From Maricaulis sp963975345 (GTDB lineage Bacteria > Pseudomonadota > Alphaproteobacteria > Caulobacterales > Maricaulaceae), in the NCBI RefSeq assembly GCF_963975345.1, contig NZ_CAXBGE010000011.1, positions 70,537-134,536 on the forward strand: a stretch of DNA of 64,000 nt, written 5' to 3'. A program made the position numbers and the translations under genes. The notes under the pieces were generated by a model that had not been told where the DNA came from, ran no database searches, and saw only the letters and a list, made by a program, of their open reading frames with translations. Positions within the stretch are counted from its first letter, which is position 1. Every line of letters starts with the position of its first letter. Positions 43,822-51,133 of the stretch are shown in pieces.

Positions 43822-44661
43822 GCGCCTGAATAGCCATAAAATCAGATACATGAAATCGGAATGCCCTCCGATTTTCGTGGAAACCGGACAAAATCGCAGA
43901 GCCGGGATGGTTTCAGGCGGAATCGCGAGGCCGGAGCGGGTAAGGATGACGGGCGGACGGGTCGGCAGTGTCCCGCCCCAACCAATACAAAACAGCTTTT
44001 CCCCGGATTTATTCCGGGGCCCGCTGGAAGGGAATTCAGCCAGGCTCCCAACCCATGGCAGACCCCGAAATTCGCTGCGCTCCTCCGGGGGAAGTGGTGT
44101 GGGTTGGTGTTGGCATAGTGCGTAATTGCCAGCTTATCCTTTATCCTACACAATTAGCCCACGTCATCCTGACGCAAGTCAGGACCTCGACGCGACAAGT
44201 GCGGAGCCTGTGATATCGAGGTCCTGACTTGCGTCAGGATGACGTGGTTAAACGCAACTTATCCCCACCCCCTTCACCTGCGCGCCTACTCCAGCTGTTC
44301 CGGTCGCACGGGAGGCGTGGGCTCAGTCATTCGCGGCGCTCGGGAGCGTGGAGCGAGTCCGGGCAGAGGGGTGACATCCCGAGCGCTGGCGTGGTCATCG
44401 GAGAGGAGGGCGGCATTCGGGCTCGACCGCTAGTCCACTCCGGTTTCCAGACGGTGGCCGTAAGGTGACCGACCAAATCTCCCATCGTTTTCCAGGAAGA
44501 ATTGGTGGGACGTCCCGGATGTCACCCCCACTCATCTACCTCAACTCCGGCATTCGCCGGCGTCCCACACACCTCCCATTGCGAGGTGCCCCCTTATCCC
44601 TCCAGCCGCTCACGGCATGGAGATTTCGGTATGAGCTGAAACGATGCCCCGCGCGAACGGT
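43822..44661. repeat. 840-bp non-coding gap rich in REP-like palindromes
   Basis: No open frame here shows a protein family, normal codon use or a good ribosome site. Besides the inverted pair described separately, it holds CCCCGGA-TTTAT-TCCGGGG (44001-44019) and CCGGC-ATTC-GCCGG (44547-44560). It separates the antiporter from the Rho-like GTPase gene. Confidence 0.6.
44159..44247. repeat. REP-like doublet: perfect 32-bp inverted repeat
   Basis: Arms 44159-44190 and 44216-44247 are perfect reverse complements around a 25-bp spacer. Each arm is itself a hairpin, TCCTGAC-GCAA-GTCAGGA, with a GCAA tetraloop on one strand, so this is a pair of REP-like units in opposite orientation, as in BIME elements. 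Confidence 0.8.
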
Positions 44662-45366
44662 TCAGTTTTCGCCGCGGCGCGGTGCGGGTCGGCGCGCAGG
44701 GGTGAGTGCGTTTTGGCCGGGGCGCATTTGGCGGCGTGCCGGTATTTCGGACCTGTCGCCAAGTTCACCACGCGCCGCTGCCATCATGGTCTGGAAAGTT
44801 GGTGCCAGACCTGCTTGCGTCAAGGCGGAGTTTTCATGGTAGGCCGCGACCCCGATCTGGCCGGCCAAGGCTTCACACTCCTCACGCGGTATCGGATCGC
44901 GAGACACCCCGTTCGGGTCATCACGCAGGTCGGCCTTCATACCGATCAGGATGATGGGAGCTTGGGGCAGGTGGTGGCGAATTTCGGGTAGCCATCTTTC
45001 GGTTACAGCCGCAAAACTGCTGCGGCTGGTGAGCGAAAAACCGAGGCCAACAACCGCCGCGCCCGGATATGAAAGCGGACGAATGCGGTCAAAATCTTCG
45101 GCGCCCGGGGTGTCGGTCAACTCCAGCTGCGTCGGAAGCCCCTGATACAGGAGATTGGCGGTCAATGTATCGAAACCGGTGGCGACGCCTTCAACCGGAA
45201 ACCGGTTCGTCGTGTACGAAACCAGCATGCTGCTCTTGCCGACATGAGGATTGCCGACAAAAACCATTTTGATCATGGATATACCGGTGCGCGCCTGTGC
45301 GGACCGCGGCAGCGCCAATGTGAGCGCGCTCGCACCTCCTAAAGCCAATATGTCGCGTCGGTTCAT
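44662..45366 (-). CDS. Rho/Rac-family-like small GTPase with twin-arginine signal peptide
   Basis: A 234-residue protein. Residues 1-25 (MNRRDILALGG, hydrophobic core, R-S-A-Q-A) look like a Tat signal with R3-R4 and an Ala-x-Ala cleavage site. From residue 31 it follows eukaryotic Rac/Cdc42: P-loop G38-N-P-H-V-G-K-S45; SYTTNRFP; switch I Thr63; DTPGAEDFDRIRPLSYP (switch II); WLPEIRHH; PIILIGMKADLRDD (G4, K144-x-D146); ENSALTQAGL (G5). Positions equal to Rac Gly12 and Gln61 are Pro40 and Ala89. The Rho insert is about six residues short, and there is no CAAX box, only a basic tail. GGGGGG lies upstream of the ATG. A cytoplasmic form from Met31 (45276) is possible. No GEF, GAP or roadblock gene is adjacent. 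Confidence 0.88.
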   Translation of the reverse strand: MNRRDILALGGASALTLALPRSAQARTGISMIKMVFVGNPHVGKSSMLVSYTTNRFPVEGVATGFDTLTANLLYQGLPTQLELTDTPGAEDFDRIRPLSYPGAAVVGLGFSLTSRSSFAAVTERWLPEIRHHLPQAPIILIGMKADLRDDPNGVSRDPIPREECEALAGQIGVAAYHENSALTQAGLAPTFQTMMAAARGELGDRSEIPARRQMRPGQNALTPARRPAPRRGEN

Positions 45367-45596
45367 TTCAAGCCCCCCAGAAGTCCACAACCCGGATGCT
45401 AGCACAGACAAGCTGTTGTCTTCACCATGATCTCGCCCCAGGGAGCCTGGACACCCTCGTCGTGGCGCGCGGAAAAACGGGCCCCTAATGCGCGGCCAGA
45501 TCAGGGGCCAGAGTTAGGGATGGTGGTGCAGAAACCCGCCCTGTTACCGCGGCTTGCGGGACGGGCCTGAAGGCAGAGACCGGTGTCGGGAGGTGG

Positions 45597-45687
45597 TGGC
45601 GGAGAGGATGGGATTCGAACCCACGATACCCTTTTGAGGTATATCCCCTTAGCAGGGGGACGCCTTCGACCACTCGGCCACCTCTCC
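45597..45687 (-). tRNA. tRNA-Ser (anticodon GCU)
   Basis: The minus strand folds as a type II tRNA. The acceptor GGAGAGG (5' end 45687) pairs with CCTCTCC, then discriminator G and encoded CCA (45599-45597). The D arm has GGCCGAGTGG, the anticodon loop is CTGCTAA (anticodon GCT, reading AGC/AGU), the long variable arm is GGATATACCTCAAAAGGGTATC, and the T loop is GTTCGAATC. The GTPase gene lies just 3' of it. Confidence 0.97.
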
Positions 45688-45798
45688 ACCTGCGGGTTTA
45701 GAATGCCCGGGCGGGGCTATCAAGCGCGAGTTGCGGCAAATGGCTGCACTGAACACACCTGCCAAGGCGGGGCATCCGGTGCAGCCTTGGTGATTGGC

Positions 45799-47010
45799 CT
45801 AGAAAAACGCCTGCAGGCCTGTCTGGGCACGGCCCAGGATCAGGGCGTGGACATCGTGGGCGCCTTCATAGGTGTTGACGGTTTCCAGATTGACCATGTG
45901 GCGCATCACCTGGAATTCCTCGGAAATGCCGTTGCCGCCATGCATGTCACGCGCCTGGCGGGCGATATCGAGCGCCTTGCCGCAATTATTGCGTTTGACG
46001 ATCGAGATCATTTCCGGCGCCGCATTGGCTTCGTCCATCAGGCGGCCCACGCGTAAAGACGCCTGTAGGCCAAGCGAGATTTCGGTCTGCATGTCGGCGA
46101 GCTTCTTCTGGTAGAGCTGGGTCTGGGCGAGGGGGCGGCCGAATTGCTTGCGGTCGAGCCCGTATTGCCGCGCCGCATGCCAGCAGAATTCTGCCGCACC
46201 GAGCACGCCCCAGGAAATGCCGTAACGGGCGCGGTTGAGACAGCCGAACGGGCCTTTCAGGCCAGAGACGTTCGGCAGGAGCGCATCCTCGCCGACCTCA
46301 ACATTATCCATCACGATCTCGCCGGTGATCGAAGCGCGAAGCGAGAGCTTGCCGCCAATCTTCGGCGCGGTGAGGCCTTTGATGCCCTTGTCGAGCACGA
46401 ATCCGCGAATCTTGCCGTCATGGGCGTCGGACTTGGCCCAGACGACGAAGACATCGGCAATCGGTGAATTGGAGATCCACATTTTCGCGCCATTGAGGCG
46501 GTAGCCGTCGGCGGTCTTGGTGGCGCGGGTTTTCATACCGCCCGGGTCGGAGCCGGCATCCGGCTCGGTCAGGCCGAAACAGCCAATCCATTCGCCACTG
46601 GCCAGCTTGGGCAGATATTTCATCCGCTGCTCTTCGGAGCCATAGGCATAGATCGGATACATCACCAGGGACGACTGGACCGACATCATCGAACGATAGC
46701 CGCTATCAACGCGCTCAACTTCGCGAGCGACCAGGCCATAGGCGACATAACCCAGCTCGGCGCCGCCATAGGCTTCCGGGATGGTGGAGCCGAGCAGGCC
46801 CAGCTCACCCATTTCGCGGAAGATTTCCGGATCGGTCTTTTCTTCGCGATAGGCCTCGATGACCCGCGGCTGCAGCTTGTTTTGGGCGTAGGAACGGGCG
46901 GCATCGCGCACCAGGCGCTCTTCCTCGGTCAGCTGGTCTTCGAGGCGGAAAGCATCTTCCCAGTCGAAGCGGCCGAGATCCGGTGCGTCCTTGGCTTTGA
47001 GTGTGGTCAT
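45799..47010 (-). CDS. gcdH: Glutaryl-CoA dehydrogenase
   Basis: A 403-residue acyl-CoA dehydrogenase. Features that fit GcdH are TEPDAGSDPGGMKTRA (FAD/substrate loop), KMWISNSPIADVFVVWA, and the catalytic-Glu segment NTYEGAHDVHALILGRAQTG; the YEG(T/A)HD Glu is the base. GcdH oxidises and decarboxylates glutaryl-CoA to crotonyl-CoA in lysine, tryptophan and benzoate breakdown. It is encoded after the enoyl-CoA hydratase with a 4-bp ATGA overlap; a hydratase would take crotonyl-CoA onward. Confidence 0.92.
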   Translation of the reverse strand: MTTLKAKDAPDLGRFDWEDAFRLEDQLTEEERLVRDAARSYAQNKLQPRVIEAYREEKTDPEIFREMGELGLLGSTIPEAYGGAELGYVAYGLVAREVERVDSGYRSMMSVQSSLVMYPIYAYGSEEQRMKYLPKLASGEWIGCFGLTEPDAGSDPGGMKTRATKTADGYRLNGAKMWISNSPIADVFVVWAKSDAHDGKIRGFVLDKGIKGLTAPKIGGKLSLRASITGEIVMDNVEVGEDALLPNVSGLKGPFGCLNRARYGISWGVLGAAEFCWHAARQYGLDRKQFGRPLAQTQLYQKKLADMQTEISLGLQASLRVGRLMDEANAAPEMISIVKRNNCGKALDIARQARDMHGGNGISEEFQVMRHMVNLETVNTYEGAHDVHALILGRAQTGLQAFF

Positions 47011-47825
47011 GATTGTTTCGTCCCCGTGCCTGGTGCCGGTGTCATGGCGTTGAAATCCGGTTTTCGCTTCTCGAGAAAGGCGCGATAGCCCTCGTTGAAA
47101 TCTGCGTGTTTGAAAGCCCCGGCAAACAGGGCTTTCGTCTCATCATCATCCCCGTCCTGACCAGCCAGGACCAGAGTGAGCATGCGTTTGGTCAATTCGG
47201 CTGAATGCGGCGACATGTCCAGTAGCTGATCCACATAGTCGGCGACGAGCCGCTCCAGGCCCGCCGGCGACGTCACCCGATTGGCAAGGCCGCAGGCGAG
47301 CGCCTCGGCGGCGTCCAGTTTGCGGGCTGAGAATAGCAGGTCGCGGGCCATCGGCGCGCCGACCGCCGCGACGAGACGCTTGGTATCATTGAAGGGGTAG
47401 ATCAGTCCCATTTTCGCCGGGGTGATGGCAAAGCGGGCGCTCTCATCGGCAAAGCGCAGATCGCAGGCCAGCGCCAGCGCGCAGCCGCCACCGATACAGG
47501 CACCGCGGATCATCGCGATGGTTGGGTGCGGGAAGGCGGCGAGAGCATCGAGCGCGGCGGCGATCTGGCGCGAATAGGCCTCGCCGCGTGCCGGAGTGGC
47601 GTAAACCTCGGCGAATTCGGAGATGTCGGCGCCCGAGGCGAAGCCATCGCCAGCGCCGCGCACGACCAGTACACGGCAATCGTCGGCGATATCCCCAAGC
47701 AGGCCGGGCAGGGCGGCCCACATTGCTTGGGTGAAGGCATTGCGGGTGTGTGGCCGGTTGATCACCAGCTCGGCGACGCCGCCACGGCGCTGTATTGTCA
47801 GGCCATCGTCGAGCGGTTGTGTCAT
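47007..47825 (-). CDS. Enoyl-CoA hydratase/isomerase family protein
   Basis: A 272-residue crotonase-fold protein. Oxyanion-hole segments are FASGADISEFAEV and RGACIGGGCALALACDLRFADE; the second has the G-G-G of the family. The usual E-x-x-x-x-P-x-x-x-x catalytic glutamate is seen only weakly (the region reads ARFAITPAKMGL), so isomerase or dehalogenase activity cannot be excluded. It is coupled to gcdH and probably hydrates crotonyl-CoA or a related ester. Confidence 0.87.
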   Translation of the reverse strand: MTQPLDDGLTIQRRGGVAELVINRPHTRNAFTQAMWAALPGLLGDIADDCRVLVVRGAGDGFASGADISEFAEVYATPARGEAYSRQIAAALDALAAFPHPTIAMIRGACIGGGCALALACDLRFADESARFAITPAKMGLIYPFNDTKRLVAAVGAPMARDLLFSARKLDAAEALACGLANRVTSPAGLERLVADYVDQLLDMSPHSAELTKRMLTLVLAGQDGDDDETKALFAGAFKHADFNEGYRAFLEKRKPDFNAMTPAPGTGTKQS

Positions 47826-47962
47826 CGGCGTGAAAAATCTCTTTGCAATCAGGCGGGTCGCAGCGAAACCTTGGTATCGCCGAGAAAACCAGCATAAACC
47901 TGTGACAATGGGTGAGAGAAGCGCAGCGCTGCGTTTCGCGCAAGGCGGCCGGGGAGGGCGTT

Positions 47963-49429
47963 ATGAACCAACAGACACTGATCGTGCTGATCACGCTGGT
48001 GATCTATAATTTCGTTCTGGTCGGGGTCGGCGTCTGGGCCAGCAAGCGCAACCAGAATGAATCCGATTTCTTCGTCGCCAGCCAGGGGCTCGGCGCCTGG
48101 GTGGCGGGCCTGTCCTACGCCGCCTCGACCTCTTCGGCCTGGGTGCTGCTGGGCTTTACCGGCTTTGTTTACGCGACCGGCCTGTCGGCACTGTGGATGG
48201 TGCCCGGGATATGGGGCGGCTATGTCGCGGTCTGGCTCTGGTTCGGCAAACGTCTGCGTGAGGAAACGGCTGCTGAAGGCCATATCACCCTGACCGATTT
48301 TCTCGCCGCGAAATCGAGCGGCCGGATGCGGGTTTTGATCACCTCTCTCGCCTCGATCCTGATCGTGTTCTGCTTTGTTTTCTATATCGCGGCCCAGTTC
48401 GGTGCCGCAGCTGCCGCCTTTGAAACCCAATTCCCCCTCAATCAAACCGAGGCCGTGATGATCGGCGCGGCGGTGATCCTGATCTATTCCCTGCTGGGCG
48501 GGTTTTGGGCTGTCAGTGTCACCGACATGCTGCAGGGCTTCATGATGGTGCTGGTGGCGCTGACCCTGCCGGTTGCCGCCTTGATCGCCGCTGGCGGACC
48601 GGCGCAGATTTTCGCCACCTTGGCGGTGGAGGCGCCGCCGGCCTATCTCGATTTTTCCGGGGGCCGCGCCGGCTTCATGTTGGGCGGTTTCGTGCTCGGC
48701 GTTTGGGGTGTCGGCATTGGCGCTTTGGGCCAACCGCAATTGATGTCACGCCTGATGGCGGTCAAGGATGAGGCTGCGCGCTATCGCGGTTTCGCCATCG
48801 CGATGGTCTGGGCCGTGATCATGTTCACCGGCATGACGGTGCTGGCGCTGGCCGGACGCGCTCTGGTCGGCGGCAACGAAAATGGCGAGAACCTGTTCTA
48901 CCTGCTGGCTGGCGATTTATTGCCGCCGGTTCTGGCCGGCATCGTGCTGGCCGCCGTGCTTTCGGCGGTCATGTCGACAGTTGATTCCATCCTGCTGGTG
49001 GCGGCCGCCGCCATTGCCCATGATATGGGCCTATCGCGGCGCTTTCCCGGCAGCGAGCTGACGGTTTCGCGCATCGTGATGCTGGCCATCGCTCTCGTTG
49101 CGATCTGGATGACGCTGGCCCTGCCGAGCACCATCTTCGCCCGTGTCTTGTTCGCCTGGGCCGCGCTGGGCGCCGCCTTTGGCCCGATCATCATCATGCG
49201 GGTGATGCGTATAGAGCCGAGCGGCCGCGCCGTGCTTGGCGCGATGGCGACCGGTTTTGCCCTGACGGTCTTCTTCAACGCGATGGGCGCCGTCGATCCG
49301 GCCGGGCTGGACGGGGTAATGCGCACCCTCGCCGAACTGGCCCGTCTGCCCGGCGATCCGTTTGAACGGGTCGTGCCTTGGGTGCCGGCGCTGGCGATAT
49401 TGTGGTTCGGGCGGGTGAAGGCGGGGTAG
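47963..49429 (+). CDS. Sodium:solute symporter family protein (PutP-like)
   Basis: A 488-residue membrane protein with about 13 helices of the SSS family. Conserved parts are DFFVASQGLGAWVAGLSYAASTSSAWVLLGFTG (Na+/substrate helix), RLREET and the later SAVMSTVDSILLVAAAAIAHD motif. This last matches PutP-type proline carriers, but acetate, pantothenate or other substrates are possible. The ATG at 47963 has GGGGAGGG upstream. A single gene, divergent from the gcdH unit. Confidence 0.88.
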   Translation: MNQQTLIVLITLVIYNFVLVGVGVWASKRNQNESDFFVASQGLGAWVAGLSYAASTSSAWVLLGFTGFVYATGLSALWMVPGIWGGYVAVWLWFGKRLREETAAEGHITLTDFLAAKSSGRMRVLITSLASILIVFCFVFYIAAQFGAAAAAFETQFPLNQTEAVMIGAAVILIYSLLGGFWAVSVTDMLQGFMMVLVALTLPVAALIAAGGPAQIFATLAVEAPPAYLDFSGGRAGFMLGGFVLGVWGVGIGALGQPQLMSRLMAVKDEAARYRGFAIAMVWAVIMFTGMTVLALAGRALVGGNENGENLFYLLAGDLLPPVLAGIVLAAVLSAVMSTVDSILLVAAAAIAHDMGLSRRFPGSELTVSRIVMLAIALVAIWMTLALPSTIFARVLFAWAALGAAFGPIIIMRVMRIEPSGRAVLGAMATGFALTVFFNAMGAVDPAGLDGVMRTLAELARLPGDPFERVVPWVPALAILWFGRVKAG

Positions 49430-49528
49430 GGGGCGCCTTAAGGGCTTAGTCTTCCACAACCCCTGCGCTCAATCGCGCTTTCCCCGCGCGCCGGTCGCTG
49501 GACCCGTGTAGCCGAAGCGGCTTACGCC

Positions 49529-50344
49529 TTGAGGCGTGTTGTTGGGGCTGGGATATTGCGCAATCCGGTTATCGCGGCCTTGGTCGTGGCTTTGGTGTCG
49601 GCGCTGTCGGCCGGTGCCCAGGAAATCCATATCGTGCACTGCTATCGCGGCGCGTGCCCGAGCGGGACGCCGGTCAGCAATGATCTGATCGTGCGTGAGA
49701 TTTATGCGCTGTCCTCCAATGACGCCACCAAGCTGGCCGACTGGGTTGCCTACCGGGTGACGCGTGAGACGATGGGATCGTCGGCGGATCTGAACCGCAA
49801 TTGGCGCAGTGATGAGTTCCTCGACGAGGACGAGACGTTGGAGGCTGGCCGCGGCGCGCGCGACGATTATCAGGGCGCCAATCGGGCGTCGGGCTATGAT
49901 CGCGGCCACCAGGCACCCTTGGCCTCTTTCGCCGGGACACCGTTTTGGCGCTCTACCAATATCTATTCCAACATCACACCGCAGACTGCGGCGCTCAATC
50001 AGGGCGCATGGGTGGCACTGGAGACCGCTGTGCGTGATATCGCCTGGACGCGGCGTGAACTCTACGTGCTGACCGGACCGCTCTATGAGCGCGACATGCC
50101 GGCGCTGGGCAATGCGGGCGAGCCGCATTCGGTGCCGTCCGCCTATTGGAAGCTGGTGATCGATGCGGCGGGTAACTCGGCGGGCTTTATCTTTGATCAA
50201 TCCACACTGCGCGACGCGGACTATTGTGATCACTCCGTCTCGATCAATGAGATCGAACAGCGCACCGGGCTGGATCTGATGATCGGTTCCGTTAGCGGGC
50301 CCGGCGGTGATGTGCGCGTCGCGCTGGGCTGCGTTGCGGTGTGA
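49529..50344 (+). CDS. Secreted DNA/RNA non-specific endonuclease (NUC1 type)
   Basis: A 271-residue protein. A signal peptide (VIAALVVALVSALSAGAQE) precedes a beta-beta-alpha-Me nuclease domain with the catalytic DRGH in GYDRGHQAPLASF and the Mg2+-site Asn in YSNITPQTAALNQGAW. Cysteines C38/C43 and those near the C-terminus may form disulfides. It degrades DNA and RNA outside the cytoplasm, for defence or nutrient recycling. The start is a TTG (49529); another TTG at 49556, with GGG just upstream, is possible. Confidence 0.85.
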   Translation: MRRVVGAGILRNPVIAALVVALVSALSAGAQEIHIVHCYRGACPSGTPVSNDLIVREIYALSSNDATKLADWVAYRVTRETMGSSADLNRNWRSDEFLDEDETLEAGRGARDDYQGANRASGYDRGHQAPLASFAGTPFWRSTNIYSNITPQTAALNQGAWVALETAVRDIAWTRRELYVLTGPLYERDMPALGNAGEPHSVPSAYWKLVIDAAGNSAGFIFDQSTLRDADYCDHSVSINEIEQRTGLDLMIGSVSGPGGDVRVALGCVAV

Positions 50345-50566
50345 GGCGCTATAAGGGGCTGGCGGTTGGTTGAGCGAGATGAAGCCGGACCGCGCCTTGC
50401 CGGGGTGAGGCGGCGGGCCTATTCTCCCGCCTATGAGCCTGTTTGTTGTCAGACCTGCGCGCGCCATAGCGGCGCAGCGAATTACGGGCCCGGTCTCGCA
50501 TGGCGAGCCGGATTTCCGTGATTGATTTGACTGGATGCCGGTATCGGCATCGACACTTGCGAGTGA

Positions 50567-51061
50567 ATGCTCATGCCCACACCTGCCCAACTTCATCTCG
50601 TCTGCGGCAAGATCGCCGCCGGCAAATCCACCCTTTGCGCCCGGCTTGCCGAGGCCCGCGGGACAATACTGCTCAGCGAAGATCTGTGGCTCTCGACGCT
50701 CTGGCCTGGGGAGATCGTAAAGCTGGCCGATTATGCGCGGTGTTCAACCCGGCTGCGCGCCGTGATGGGCGATCATATCGCGGCCTTGCTGCGCGCCGGC
50801 GTCAGCGTGGTGCTGGACTTTCCGGCCAATACCCTGCCCCCGCGCAGCTGGATGCGATCCATCCTTGATGCGAGCAGTGCGGCGCACACGCTGCACTGGC
50901 TCGATGTGAGCGATGAGGTCTGCAAGGCGCGGCTGCGTGATCGCAATGCTGCGGCCGATCATGCCTATCAGGCCAGCGAAACAGAGTTCGACCTGTTTAC
51001 GCGCTATTTCGTGCCACCAGGCGCGGAGGAGGGGTTTGATGTGATCCGTTACGAGGCCTGA
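50567..51061 (+). CDS. P-loop NTPase/kinase (AAA_33-like)
   Basis: A 164-residue protein with Walker A LVCGKIAAGKSTL, a likely Walker B/Asp segment (SVVLDFP) and a lid region with arginines (CKARLRDRN). It belongs to small kinases of the AAA_33/Zeta-toxin-like group that phosphorylate small molecules or nucleotides; the substrate is unknown. The start may be 50567 or 50573. A short gap (72 bp) separates it from ccmF; no link to cytochrome c maturation is clear. Confidence 0.78.
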   Translation: MLMPTPAQLHLVCGKIAAGKSTLCARLAEARGTILLSEDLWLSTLWPGEIVKLADYARCSTRLRAVMGDHIAALLRAGVSVVLDFPANTLPPRSWMRSILDASSAAHTLHWLDVSDEVCKARLRDRNAAADHAYQASETEFDLFTRYFVPPGAEEGFDVIRYEA

Positions 51062-51133
51062 GTGTCCCAACTGTTTGCCCCCTGCGACACCCAGACCCTT
51101 GACGCGGCGCGCGTCTCGTAAGACCAACCAGTT

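Noticed and set aside
43842..44468. Several short frames in the REP-rich gap (for example 43842-44153 minus, 44229-44468 plus)
   Set aside because: They run through palindromic repeats, lack ribosome sites and give Pro/Arg/Ser-rich translations typical of read-through of repeats.
44662..45366. The GTPase as a bacterial MglA or Era-type protein
   Set aside because: Switch and post-switch stretches (RIRPLSYP, PEIRHH, ALTQAGL) match Rho/Rac, and MglA-specific features and an MglB partner are missing.
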